From Prevotella sp. CAG:485 (GTDB lineage Bacteria > Bacteroidota > Bacteroidia > Bacteroidales > Muribaculaceae): a DNA stretch of 30,706 nucleotides. Where the stretch lies: contig FR897808.1 in NCBI GenBank assembly GCA_000437495.1, forward strand, positions 5,504 to 36,209. Reading direction: 5' to 3'. Every line of letters starts with the position of its first letter. Positions within the stretch are counted from its first letter, which is position 1. The position numbers and the translations under genes were made by a program. This document shows positions 1 to 8,800 of this stretch, in pieces. The notes below the pieces were generated by a model. It was given only the letters and a program-made list of their open reading frames with translations. It had not been told where the DNA came from and ran no database searches.

Positions 1-564
1 GGCTCCATCACGGCTATCGCCGACGGCAAGAGCATCGACACGTCAATGGGTCTGACTCCCACGGAGGGCCTGATGATGGGCACGCGTGTGGGCGACGTTG
101 ATCCGGGCGCTCTGATTTACCTGGCAAAACAGGATAATCTGACTCCCGACGACATGCTGCGCGTGGTGAATAAGGAGAGCGGCGTGCTGGGCATCTCGGG
201 CATCAGCAGCGATATGCGCGACATTGAAAAGGGCATTGAGGAAGGCAACGAGCGTGCCAAACTGGCCATGGATATGTATGAATATCGCATCCTGAAATAC
301 ATAGGCGCCTACACGGCTGTGCTCGGCGGTGTGGACATCATCGTCTTCACGGGCGGCGTTGGCGAGAACCAGATTACCACCCGCGAGACGCTTTGCCGTC
401 AGCTTGCCTTCCTGGGAATAGACTTCGACTCTGAGGCTAACAAATGCCGCGGCAAAGAGGTGGAGATTACCAAACCGGGCTCCAAGGTTAGGGTAGTGGT
501 AATACCCACCGACGAGGAAATGGTGATTGCTCAGGATACGGCTGAGATAGTAAGCAAACTTTAA
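1..564 (+). CDS. ackA: Acetate kinase, C-terminal part (5' end outside window)
   Basis: The frame is open from base 1 and ends at a TAA at 562-564, giving the last 187 residues of a protein that is normally about 400 residues long. Acetate kinase interconverts acetyl phosphate + ADP and acetate + ATP in the cytoplasm, the final ATP-yielding step of acetate fermentation. Visible family motifs are DTSMGLTPTEGLMMGTR near the start of the fragment and the nucleotide-binding IVFTGGVGEN motif about 110 residues later. A phosphotransacetylase gene (pta) usually lies just upstream; that side is not in the window. The next gene, lgt, is 268 nt away and functionally unrelated. The identification is firm from the motifs; only the N-terminal domain is missing, because of the window edge. 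Confidence 0.97.
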   Translation, partial: GSITAIADGKSIDTSMGLTPTEGLMMGTRVGDVDPGALIYLAKQDNLTPDDMLRVVNKESGVLGISGISSDMRDIEKGIEEGNERAKLAMDMYEYRILKYIGAYTAVLGGVDIIVFTGGVGENQITTRETLCRQLAFLGIDFDSEANKCRGKEVEITKPGSKVRVVVIPTDEEMVIAQDTAEIVSKL

Positions 565-568
565 ACGA

Positions 569-587
569 GGTTGGCATTTTGTCAACC
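569..587 (+). other. Small hairpin after ackA
   Basis: GGTTG at 569-573 pairs with CAACC at 583-587 around a 9-nt loop, starting 5 nt after the ackA stop codon. No T-run follows, so it is not a convincing intrinsic terminator. It could be a 3' end stabiliser or chance pairing. Confidence 0.25.
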
Positions 588-602
588 GGTTTAACCTGAT
601 AA

Positions 603-638
603 GGCTCCGCGATGCTGAGGACATCAGACCACGGAGCC
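603..638 (+). other. Two-tier hairpin between ackA and lgt
   Basis: GGCTCCG at 603-609 is perfectly complementary to CGGAGCC at 632-638. Inside it GATG (611-614) pairs with CATC (622-625), leaving a 7-nt loop. There is no T-tract, so this is unlikely to be a plain terminator. It sits immediately 5' of the larger helix at 641-751 and may belong to the same structured transcript. An alternative pairing of CTGAT (596-600) with ATCAG (623-627) would compete with the inner stem. Confidence 0.4.
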
Positions 639-640
639 GC

Positions 641-751
641 CGGCAGAATAATGGGTCGATATGAGCATGACAGATTTTGCACATCCGGCTTTGCCGCAAA
701 GCAATGACATGAGGTGTGAATCTGTGAAGCTCAACCGACCCGTTATGGCCG
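641..751 (+). ncRNA. Candidate structured RNA or lgt leader (unclassified)
   Basis: A long imperfect helix is visible by base pairing. CGGC 641-644 pairs with GCCG 748-751, and an 11-bp stem of 648-658 with 736-746 follows (one G-U). Then GAGC 663-666 pairs with GCTC 729-732, CAGATT 671-676 with AATCTG 719-724, CACA 680-683 with TGTG 715-718, and a terminal hairpin forms from CGGC 686-689 and GCCG 693-696 with a TTT loop. Segment 697-712 stays unpaired. I do not recognise it as SRP RNA, 6S RNA, tmRNA or a known riboswitch. It lies 82 nt upstream of the lgt start, so it could be a cis-acting leader, a free small RNA, or a palindromic repeat unit. The strand is assumed from lgt; the helix is nearly symmetric and would also form on the other strand. 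Confidence 0.4.
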
Positions 752-832
752 CTACAGAGAGACAGAGAGTGAGGCGGAATTACGTATTTGGCAGCGCTCT
801 TTAAAATTGCAAATAACAAAAAAGATTAAGCG

Positions 833-1711
833 ATGCTGGGATACGTAATCTGGAATGCCGACCCCGAGCTTTTTTCGCTCGGCCCCTTTACGGTGCGTTG
901 GTATGGTCTGGCCTTTGTGATAGGCTTTTTTATCGGCTATAAAGTGGTGGAACGGATGTTTCGCCATGAGGGCGCGCCTGAGAAATGGCTCGGCATATTG
1001 CTGATGTATGTAATGATAGGCACCGTGGTGGGTGCGCGTCTGGGACACGTGTTTTTCTATGCCTGGGATTATTACAGCCAGCATCCGGCCGACATATTTA
1101 AAATCTGGGAAGGGGGCCTGGCGAGCCACGGTGGCACCATTGGCAACATCATTGCCGTGTTCCTCTTTACGTGGCTTGTGAGCAAGAAACCGGCATCGTG
1201 GACGTTCGACAAGCTCGTTATCCCCATAGCCCTTGTGGGTGGCCTGATAAGGCTCGGAAACCTGATGAACAGCGAGATTTACGGCTCGTATACGGATTTG
1301 CCCTGGGGCTTCGTGTTTGTCCGCAACGGCGAGGTGATGGCCGCTCATCCCACACAGATTTATGAGGCGTTGTGCTACTTCGCACTGTTCGGACTGCTGA
1401 TGTGGATGTACTGGCGCAAGAACTGCGAAGAGCGTCCGTGGCTGATAACCGGCGTGTTTTTCATTGGCATTTTCCTGCCCCGCTTCCTGATAGAGTATCT
1501 GAAGAACGTGCAGGAACCGTGGGAGCTGGCTATGCGCGCCCAATATGGCATGGATCAGGGTCAGGCGCTCAGCATACCCTTTATCCTGCTTGGCATCACG
1601 CTGGTAATTTACTCCATGTGGCATCCGCGTCAGCACTGGAGCTTCCCCAACAAATTCCCCGACGAAGAGGAGGGAAAGAAGGGCAAACAGCGCGGTAAAG
1701 AGAAAAAATAA
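833..1711 (+). CDS. lgt: Prolipoprotein diacylglyceryl transferase
   Basis: This 292-residue multi-spanning inner-membrane protein transfers diacylglycerol from phosphatidylglycerol to the lipobox cysteine of prolipoproteins, the first step of lipoprotein maturation. The sequence shows the Lgt hallmarks: VRWYGL near residue 22, the GGLASHGGTIG stretch with the conserved His at about 99, the RLGNLMNSEIYG motif starting at Arg 140, HPTQIYE at 172-178 and PRFLIEYLK near the C-terminus. The C-terminus ends in a Lys/Glu-rich tail. The length fits the family. The ATG at 833 is the first start before the conserved N-terminal segment. A terminator-like hairpin directly follows the stop, and the upstream 268 nt hold a strongly folded element that could act as its leader. 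Confidence 0.97.
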   Translation: MLGYVIWNADPELFSLGPFTVRWYGLAFVIGFFIGYKVVERMFRHEGAPEKWLGILLMYVMIGTVVGARLGHVFFYAWDYYSQHPADIFKIWEGGLASHGGTIGNIIAVFLFTWLVSKKPASWTFDKLVIPIALVGGLIRLGNLMNSEIYGSYTDLPWGFVFVRNGEVMAAHPTQIYEALCYFALFGLLMWMYWRKNCEERPWLITGVFFIGIFLPRFLIEYLKNVQEPWELAMRAQYGMDQGQALSIPFILLGITLVIYSMWHPRQHWSFPNKFPDEEEGKKGKQRGKEKK

Positions 1712-1715
1712 CGCG

Positions 1716-1752
1716 GTGGTGCCTGTCGGTTCGTCGACGGGTAGCACCTTTT
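1716..1752 (+). terminator. Terminator-like hairpin after lgt
   Basis: GGTGC 1718-1722 pairs with GCACC 1744-1748, and C1723-G1728 pairs with C1735-G1740 (one G-U) around a 6-nt loop, with a 3-nt bulge on the 3' side. TTTT follows at 1749-1752. It starts a few bases after the lgt stop and precedes cvpA, so it may separate lgt from the cvpA-suf genes or attenuate read-through. Confidence 0.6.
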
Positions 1753-1780
1753 AGCTATACAACCCCACAGACAGATTCAA

Positions 1781-2362
1781 ATGGAGGCACTCTATCAGTT
1801 GTTTACGGTTGTGGTGCTTGCGGCCGGTTGTCTGTTGGGGATAAGGAAGGGGATAACGGGTCAGTTGGGCTCATTGTTGGGGTGTATCTTCGGCTATTGC
1901 GGCGCTGTGGTGTTATGGCGCGATTTGGCCGGATGGATAGCCGACACATGGCCTGCAAGCGCCTCTACGCCGCCAATGCCCATGTTCCTGCCGTCGGTTC
2001 TTGCCGTGGCGGTGATATATGGGGGCCTGTATTTGGTGATGAGCTGTCTGGGACCGGCACTGCGGGTCATCACGCTGCCTTTGGGTAAGGGTCCGCTCAA
2101 CAAGATTGTCGGCGCCGTGTGGGGAGTGATGAAATGGGCCATGCTGCTGAGCCTGTTTTTCAACGTGCTGATAGGGCGCGACCACGACTCGCCCCTGATG
2201 ACGGCAGTGAGACATAACGACGGCAACATTGCCACAGGGGTGATGCTGATTGCGCCGGCAATTACCGGCACACCCGACTGTGAGGATCTTGCCTACGCCA
2301 TACAGCTGATGGAAGCGCAGTTGTTTGACCGCAACCATCAACACAGATCAATTGTTGAATGA
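1781..2362 (+). CDS. CvpA family membrane protein
   Basis: The 193-residue protein resembles the CvpA (colicin V production) family: short membrane proteins with several hydrophobic helices and a Gly-rich first loop. Hydrophobic segments lie at roughly residues 5-50, 70-92 and 110-130, with the typical early GIRKGITGQLGSLLG stretch. The role of CvpA proteins is poorly defined; links to envelope stress tolerance and peptidoglycan turnover have been reported for the family. In Bacteroidales a CvpA gene commonly sits just upstream of the suf Fe-S assembly genes, as here, where the gap to sufC is only 46 nt. The soluble C-terminal tail of about 60 residues is poorly conserved. The start at 1781 lies 28 nt after the lgt terminator-like hairpin, and no clear promoter was seen there. 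Confidence 0.85.
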   Translation: MEALYQLFTVVVLAAGCLLGIRKGITGQLGSLLGCIFGYCGAVVLWRDLAGWIADTWPASASTPPMPMFLPSVLAVAVIYGGLYLVMSCLGPALRVITLPLGKGPLNKIVGAVWGVMKWAMLLSLFFNVLIGRDHDSPLMTAVRHNDGNIATGVMLIAPAITGTPDCEDLAYAIQLMEAQLFDRNHQHRSIVE

Positions 2363-2371
2363 AGTAAGGAG

Positions 2372-2392
2372 CGACGGCTGCCGAGGCCGTTG
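2372..2392 (+). other. Short hairpin in the cvpA-sufC junction
   Basis: CGACGGC at 2372-2378 pairs with GCCGTTG at 2386-2392 (7 bp, one G-U) around a 7-nt loop. It fills the middle of the 46-nt spacer between the cvpA stop and the sufC start, with no T-run. It may be an mRNA processing or stability element. It sits exactly where sufB would be expected. Confidence 0.4.
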
Positions 2393-2408
2393 AACCAAAG
2401 AATAAGAA

Positions 2409-3170
2409 ATGAGTGCAGAATTGCTAAAAGTTAAAGATTTGCGCGCCTCGATAGGGGGCAAAGAGATATTGCGTGGCATAAACCTTGAGGTTAAAGCCGG
2501 CGAGGTTCATGCCATAATGGGTCCGAACGGTTCGGGCAAGTCGACCCTGTCGATGGTATTGGCCGGAAATCCGGCATATCATGTCGACGGAGGCGAAGCC
2601 ACCTTTATGGGGCGCGATTTGCTGAGCATGGAGCCGGAGGAACGCAGCCATTTGGGACTCTTTTTAGGGTTTCAGTATCCGGTGGAGATACCCGGCGTAA
2701 GCATGGTGAATTTCATGCGTGCCGCCGTGAACGCCAAACGCAAATATCTTGGCGAGCCGCCCATGTCGGCAACAGAGTTCCTGAAGCTGATGCGTGAGAA
2801 ACGCGCCGTTGTGGACCTGAGCAATACCCTGGCCTCACGGTCGGTTAACGAAGGCTTTTCGGGCGGCGAGAAGAAACGCAACGAGATATTCCAGATGGCA
2901 GTGCTGGAGCCGAAGCTGAGCATTCTTGACGAAACCGACTCGGGCCTGGATATCGACGCTCTGCGCATTGTGGCCGGCGGTGTCAACAAGCTGAAATCGG
3001 CCAACAACGCCACCATTGTCATCACCCACTATCAGCGTCTGCTCGACTATATTAAGCCCGATCTGGTGCATATACTCTACAAAGGGCGTATAGTAAAGAC
3101 CGGCGGCCCGGAACTGGCGCTTGAGTTGGAGGAACGCGGATACGACTGGATAAAGAATCAGGAGCAATGA
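2409..3170 (+). CDS. sufC: Fe-S cluster assembly ATPase SufC
   Basis: This 253-residue protein is the ABC-type cytosolic ATPase of the SUF scaffold, which normally works as SufBC2D to build Fe-S clusters from sulfur supplied by SufS. Visible motifs are Walker A GPNGSGKST (residues 38-46), the Q-loop region GFQYPVEIPG (88-97), the SufC-type signature FSGGEKKRNE (150-159) and Walker B/ETDSGLD (about 171-181). Its length matches the family. The stop codon overlaps the sufD start by 4 nt (ATGA), indicating translational coupling. No sufB lies between cvpA and sufC, although SufC usually follows sufB in this group. Confidence 0.98.
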   Translation: MSAELLKVKDLRASIGGKEILRGINLEVKAGEVHAIMGPNGSGKSTLSMVLAGNPAYHVDGGEATFMGRDLLSMEPEERSHLGLFLGFQYPVEIPGVSMVNFMRAAVNAKRKYLGEPPMSATEFLKLMREKRAVVDLSNTLASRSVNEGFSGGEKKRNEIFQMAVLEPKLSILDETDSGLDIDALRIVAGGVNKLKSANNATIVITHYQRLLDYIKPDLVHILYKGRIVKTGGPELALELEERGYDWIKNQEQ

Positions 3171-4522
3171 AGAGTGCCTTGAATCAGTATCTTGAGCTGT
3201 ATGCCGACCATAAGGAGCTGATAGATTCTCATTCGTCGGCGGCTCTGAACGGCAGACGCGAAGAGGCTCGCCGCGTGGTGTCTCGGTATGCCGAAGAGGG
3301 TCTTCCCGCGCTTGGCAGCGAGGATTACCGTCTCACCGACCTGCAGGCGCTGTTAGAGCCCGATTACGGCGTGAATGTGGCGCGCGTAAACATAGATGCC
3401 AATCCGGCGGCGGCTTTCCGCTGTGATGTGCCCAACGTAAGCACCGACCTCTGCTTCCTCATCAACGATTCATTTGCCAAAACCGACGCCGCGCTGAACG
3501 ACCTCCCCGAGGGTGCCTACGTGGGGTCGCTGGCAAAGAATGACGCGATAGTCGGGAAATATTACGGCACTGTGGCCGATATGCAGAACCCGGAAGTGGC
3601 TCTCAACACGCTTCTCTGTCAGGACGGTTTGCTGGTCTATGTGCCGAAAAACTGCAAACTGCGCAAACCTGTGCAGCTTGTGAACCTTCTGAGCAGCGGT
3701 GCTCCCCTTATGGCTGTAAGGCGTATCCTGGTGGTGTTGGAGGAGGGTGCCGAGGCGCAGATTCTTGTTTGCGACCACACTCAGAACGACAGCGTGGATT
3801 TCCTCAGCCTTCAGACCGTGGAGATAATAGTGGGCCGCAACGCGCACCTCGACTATTACGACCTGGAGGAGAGCACACCACTCACCAAGCGCCTTAGCAC
3901 GCTCTATGTGCGGCAGGAGGCCGACAGTCGGTTATTGGTAAACGGCATGACGCTCTATAACGGCTTCACCCGCAACGAATACCGCCTGAGCCTGGAAGGG
4001 GAGGGCTGCGAGACGCATCTTTACGGTATGGGTATTGCCGACGATGACCGCCGCATCGACACTCTCACGCTTATTGACCACAAGGTGCCCCGCTGCCGCA
4101 GCAACGAGCTGTATAAATATTCGGCCGACGACAAGGCCCGCTGTGCCTTTGCCGGCAGAATATTGGTTCGTCCGGGCGCCAGTGCCACAGACTCCTATCA
4201 GAGCAACAGAAACCTGCTTGGCTCAGGCGAAGCGCGCATCTACTCCAAGCCTCAGCTGGAGATTTACAACGACGATGTGAAGTGTTCGCACGGTTCTGCC
4301 ACAGGTCAGCTCGATGCCATGCAGCTCTTCTATATGCGCACGCGCGGTATAGACGAGGATGCCGCCAAGCTTCTGCTGAAACAGGCTTTCATGGCCGACA
4401 TCATTGATTCAGTAACCATGCCCGGTCTGCAGGAACGGCTCCATCTGCTCGTGGAAAGACGCTTTACGGGCGATTCCGCCTCCTGCGCCTCGTGTCCGGG
4501 AAGATGCAATAATTTGAAATGA
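3167..4522 (+). CDS. sufD: Fe-S cluster assembly protein SufD
   Basis: The 451-residue protein is the SufD subunit of the SUF scaffold complex, partner of SufB and SufC. The family's right-handed beta-helix core is indicated by the C-terminal hallmark KCSHGSATGQLDAMQLFYM, followed by TRGIDEDAAKLLLKQAF. The conserved His of that motif is the residue needed for cluster assembly in studied SufD proteins. SufB and SufD are paralogues; the length and the divergent N-terminal helical domain favour SufD. An oddity is the extreme C-terminus, which carries three cysteines in a CxxCxxxC arrangement (SCASCPGRC) just before the stop. It overlaps sufC by 4 nt at its start and sufS by 4 nt at its end. Confidence 0.95.
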   Translation: MKSALNQYLELYADHKELIDSHSSAALNGRREEARRVVSRYAEEGLPALGSEDYRLTDLQALLEPDYGVNVARVNIDANPAAAFRCDVPNVSTDLCFLINDSFAKTDAALNDLPEGAYVGSLAKNDAIVGKYYGTVADMQNPEVALNTLLCQDGLLVYVPKNCKLRKPVQLVNLLSSGAPLMAVRRILVVLEEGAEAQILVCDHTQNDSVDFLSLQTVEIIVGRNAHLDYYDLEESTPLTKRLSTLYVRQEADSRLLVNGMTLYNGFTRNEYRLSLEGEGCETHLYGMGIADDDRRIDTLTLIDHKVPRCRSNELYKYSADDKARCAFAGRILVRPGASATDSYQSNRNLLGSGEARIYSKPQLEIYNDDVKCSHGSATGQLDAMQLFYMRTRGIDEDAAKLLLKQAFMADIIDSVTMPGLQERLHLLVERRFTGDSASCASCPGRCNNLK

Positions 4523-5745
4523 GTTTAGATATAGCTGCCATACGCAAAGAGTTTCCCATACTTGAGCAGAAGATACACGGGCGCCCGCTGGTCTATCTCG
4601 ATAACACGGCAACGAGCCAGACACCGCAGCGTGTTGTAGACGCCATTGAGCACGCCTACACACACACCAAGGCGAACGTTCACCGTGGTGTGCATACCTT
4701 GTCGCAGCAGGCCACCGATTTGCAGGAACGCACGCGCCACAAGCTGCGCCGCCATATCAATGCGCGCGAAGACTGCGAGGTGATTTTCACACGCGGCACC
4801 ACCGAGAGCATCAACCTGGTGGCGTCGAGCTTCGGCAGCAACTTCCACGAAGGCGACGAAGTGATTCTCACCGTTATGGAGCACCACGCCAACATAGTGC
4901 CGTGGCAGCTGCTGCAGAAACGCACCGGCATAAAATTACGCGTCGTTGACATCAACGAGCGCGGCGAGCTGCGGCTGGACCAATATCGCAGCTATTTCAA
5001 CGACCACACCATGATGGTAGCCTTCTGCCACGTGTCGAACGTGTTGGGCACCATCAACCCGGTGAAAGAGATGATCGATTATGCCCATGAACACGATGTG
5101 GCGGTGTTGATAGACGGCGCTCAGGCAGCGCCGCATTTGCACATTGACGTGCAGGACTTAGACGCCGATTTTTATGCCTTCTCAAGCCATAAGATGTACG
5201 GACCCACCGGCGTTGGCGTGCTCTATGGACGCCGCGAACTGCTTGAAATCATGCCCCCTTATCAGGGAGGCGGCGAGATGATAGATCATGTGAGCTTCAG
5301 CGGAACGACCTTTGCCGATCTGCCGTTTAAATTTGAGGCCGGCACTCCCGATTTTGTCGACTTGGCCGCGTGGAGCGCCGGGCTCGATTTCATCGACAGC
5401 GTAGGCCTGAAGGCCATGGAGGACCATGAGATGCGTTTGCTGCGCATGGCCGAAGAGGGACTGCGCGACATAGGCCACATAACTATTTACGGCACCTCCG
5501 AGCATAAAGGTCCGGTGTTGAGCTTCCTGGTCGACGGGCAGCATCCGTACGACGTAGGCGTGCTTTTGGACCAGATGGGCATAGCCGTGCGTACCGGCCA
5601 CCACTGCGCCCAGCCGCTGATGGAGCGCCTGGGCATACCCGGAACGGTACGGGCCTCCTTTGCTGTCTATAACACCGAGGCTGAGGTGGAAAGCTTCCTC
5701 AAAGCCATGAAGCGCATAGTTACCATGCTTCACGCGGACAGATGA
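4519..5745 (+). CDS. sufS: Cysteine desulfurase SufS
   Basis: This 408-residue PLP enzyme removes sulfur from L-cysteine as a persulfide for SUF Fe-S assembly. It is a group II desulfurase. The PLP Schiff-base lysine is K225 in FSSHKMYGPTG, Asp 199 lies in LIDGAQ, His 122/123 lie in EHHANIVPW, and the persulfide-forming cysteine is C363 in RTGHHCAQPLM. The last motif separates SufS from IscS/NifS types. The ATG overlaps the sufD stop by 4 nt. It is the last gene of the + strand cluster and is followed by a strong terminator. No sufE or sufU gene is visible in the window. Confidence 0.98.
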   Translation: MSLDIAAIRKEFPILEQKIHGRPLVYLDNTATSQTPQRVVDAIEHAYTHTKANVHRGVHTLSQQATDLQERTRHKLRRHINAREDCEVIFTRGTTESINLVASSFGSNFHEGDEVILTVMEHHANIVPWQLLQKRTGIKLRVVDINERGELRLDQYRSYFNDHTMMVAFCHVSNVLGTINPVKEMIDYAHEHDVAVLIDGAQAAPHLHIDVQDLDADFYAFSSHKMYGPTGVGVLYGRRELLEIMPPYQGGGEMIDHVSFSGTTFADLPFKFEAGTPDFVDLAAWSAGLDFIDSVGLKAMEDHEMRLLRMAEEGLRDIGHITIYGTSEHKGPVLSFLVDGQHPYDVGVLLDQMGIAVRTGHHCAQPLMERLGIPGTVRASFAVYNTEAEVESFLKAMKRIVTMLHADR

Positions 5746-5781
5746 TATTGCTCCCAAAGGGATAAAAGAGATAATTGACAA

Positions 5782-5814
5782 AAGAGGGGTTGCCGGAAAA
5801 TGGCAACCCCTCTT
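5782..5814. terminator. Bidirectional intrinsic terminator between sufS and the converging gene
   Basis: Bases 5782-5794 (AAGAGGGGTTGCC) are perfectly complementary to 5802-5814 over 13 bp, with a 7-nt A-rich loop. On the minus strand the stem is followed by TTTTG, giving a classic U-tract; on the plus strand only a short TT follows. It lies between the convergent ends of sufS and the 1498-residue protein gene. Confidence 0.9.
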
Positions 5815-5833
5815 CAGGTATGGGTGATGGGGG

Positions 5834-8800
5834 TTATCTTACTATCAGCTTGGTGCTGTGGCTGCCGGCTGTGACGATGTAAACGCCCGGGGAGACGGGG
5901 CATATCACGGTGTCGGAGGCGACAGCGTTAAAGAGCAGAGTGCCGTCGGTGGCGCTGATGCGTACCGGCTGGCCGTCGGCGCCCTCCACAACTATGCAGC
6001 CGCTGTTGCTGTAGATGTTCAGGCCGGTGTTGACCAGGTCTGCGCTGTTGGTGAAGGAGGCTGAGTTAGACGGTTCTGACTCCTCGTTGGAATAGAGAGC
6101 CGTTACCCGATAGGTGGCAACGCCCTTGTCGGCTGTGTTGTCCTCATACACAGTGGCGGTTACCGGCTCTGTGTTGATTTTGACATTGTTGCGGTAAACG
6201 TTGTAGCCCACGGGCTTTTCTGCGCGAGTGCGGTAGCTGACATCGTCAATCATGAGCATGAAAGCACCGGCCGCCACGCTGCGTATGGCGAAGTATTTGG
6301 AGTTTGCCGGCACATCGAACGAATATTGAGTCCATTCGCTGCTCACGGGGTTGATGTCCTTGACCTTGGTGAAATGGGCAATCTTGGTGCCGGTGTTGGA
6401 GTAGAGCACCTCGATGGCCTCGGGGTAGTTGGGCGAATAGCTCTTGGCCCAGAAAGTGATGGTCTGTTGTTCGCCCGACAGGAGCGGCGATACGGCCCAG
6501 TCGTCGACCTTGCCGTCGTCCATGCGGAACATAGAAGCCAGATATTTGACGCCAGATTTGGCCGCGAAAGTGTTGTTGAGACCCTCGTAAGAGCTGTCGA
6601 AGGTAAAGAACGACTGGCGCGAGTAAGCAGGAATGTTAGGCAGAGTGATGCCCTTGATGAAGCCAATGGGAGCGCCGTCGCCATCGATGAATGTCCATTC
6701 GCCGACGCCGTGGTTGGCAAACGATTCGTAGTTCTCAAAATGGTCGGTAACACTTTCGCTGTTGCCCGAGCCGGCCGACGGAGCCTTCCATGTGAGACGA
6801 GCATTGTGCCGGTCGTTGCCGTGCGCTTCCAGATTGAGGGGCGCCGGTTTCCGGGAGACCTTCCTTGCCACCTTGAACGAAGACGAGATATTGTCGCCCT
6901 TATCCTGGTCGGCGTCGAAGATAATACGGGCGCTGAACGAGTTCTCCTCTGCGTCGTCGAAGCCCAGCGAGCGAGTGAAGCCGGCATCGTACCAGTCGTC
7001 AGGTTCCAGGTCTTTGCCCTGCAGCGTAGCCACCGGTTCCGGCTTGTTGTTCATGAAGAGCTGCACGCTGTAGCCCGAAGCTTTGAGCGAGCCATTGTTG
7101 TGTACGCGCACATCCACATTAAACGGCTCATTGTTGTTGACAAGCACCGGAGCGTCGATGCGCGTTGCCGAGAGGTTGTTCTCCAGGTCTTCCATCACCT
7201 GCAGAGCGTCAATGAAGGTGTAGTCGTAAGCATCCTTGGTGGCAGTGATGGCCAGTTGCACACATTTGCCCTTGAACGCGTCGAGGCTGATGCGAACAGG
7301 GCGCCAAACGGACGTGTCGCCGTTGCAGAGCTCATTCACAGTGGCTTTGCGCAGCGTTGTCCACACCGAGTCGCCGGCCACACGCGCCTGCACCTCTATG
7401 CCGTTGGTGTTTCCCTTCTTGGTGGTCTGACTGGTGTTGTTGTAGACGTAGAAAGAGAATTTGGGTTTGCTGAGTTTGGCGAGGTCAATCTTGCCCGTCA
7501 CCAACATGCCGGCATCACCTTTAGCGCCGCCGTTGGCAGCCATATAACCGAAAGTGCCGTCGGCATCCTTTTCCTGAATACGGCCTGTGCCCGAGCGGTA
7601 AAGAGCCCAGTTGTAGGAGCCCTTGACCTTGATGCGGCCTATTACGGTGTTGATTTTGCCATAGTCGAACGATTCGCGATAAGGCGAAGTGTAGGGTGTT
7701 CCTGCCGGGATGAGGTCGGAGTTGACAGTGTTGGCCATGCCACCTTCCGTGACGGCTGCCACACCGCCGCTTACAAAGTCCTGAATGTCAGACTTGGGCG
7801 GATTCCAACTGTAGGAAGTGGTGCTGATGCCCGAGGCCACGGTGATGATGTTGCCTGCCGAGAGGTCTACAATATTGTATTTGACTTTGCCTGCCGGAAT
7901 GGGGCGGCCGTTGATGTCGGTTGTCGGAGCTGTCCATGTCAGCGTTACACGACCCGGCTCGGAGGCCGATTCCGTGATGCGCACATTGGTTACGTCGGCC
8001 GGACGGTTGATGCCGATGAAGTCGATTACCTGCACTAAAGTGCCCTCGCCGTGGCTGTTGTAAGCCGTGATGCCGTAGGTGTAAGTGCCGGGGCCGTCGA
8101 CGTTGTCGGTGAAGCTGAAGTCGGCCCCGGGAGTCAGTTCCGTGATGCGTTTTACCTCAGAGTTGTTGCGCGTGATGACTACACCCACCTTGCACTCCAG
8201 AGGCTTGCCGATAAGGTTTACCGTGGGAGTTTTGCCACGCAGTGTCGCCGTGTAGGCGCCGTTGGCATCGGGCGTGAGAACAACATTCGTTACAGAGTCA
8301 GGAGCGCCCGCGTTGATGGCTGCCGAGATGGCAATATCGTCAATGTAGATGTTAGAGCGCTTGGCATCGCTGGAGCCGTGAATGCCCACATAGTAGGAAC
8401 CAGATTCGGCCACCGTGATGTAGTTACCGTAGTTGGCACGCGTTTTCGAGCCTAACTCCGTTTCCGGTATTATGGAGTCTGTCATGGCTTCCGCCGTGGG
8501 TGCTTTGCCCAGCCACATGGAGAATTTCTCCTTGTTGGTGGTGCCAATCCAGGCATCGGCGCTGATGTAATACGTCTTGCCCCCTTCCATGTATATTGAG
8601 GGCGTGATGAGCCAGTCATCCTTGGCTGTGTTGCCTGTGTTGGGGACGCAGCGCGCTGCCAGCTGAGGCTTGTAGAACTCCCACGTTTTGCCGTCCTTGT
8701 TGCCGTCAATCACCGTGAAGATGTCGAAGTCCTCAGCCACATCGAAAGTCGTTTTCCAGGGCGCCTTGATGTTGCCCAAGCCTACACGGTTGGTAACACC

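Noticed and set aside
641..751. Integron attC site or SRP RNA as the explanation for the long helix
   Set aside because: No RYYYAAC/GTTRRRY core pair flanks it, no integrase or cassette is nearby, and the conserved SRP apical motif (GGTCAGGTCCGGAAGGAAGC-like) is absent on either strand.
43..819. 258-residue minus-strand open frame opposite ackA and the intergenic region
   Set aside because: Antisense to ackA and through the folded intergenic element; no recognisable motif.
752..1747. 331-residue minus-strand open frame opposite lgt
   Set aside because: It is antisense to an unmistakable lgt, with His/Gln-rich composition typical of shadow frames, and no promoter or motifs.
6326..8038. 570-residue + strand open frame opposite the large secreted protein gene
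   Set aside because: It lies entirely antisense to a gene with a signal peptide and recognisable domains. The translation has no family features and is typical of GC-rich antisense frames.
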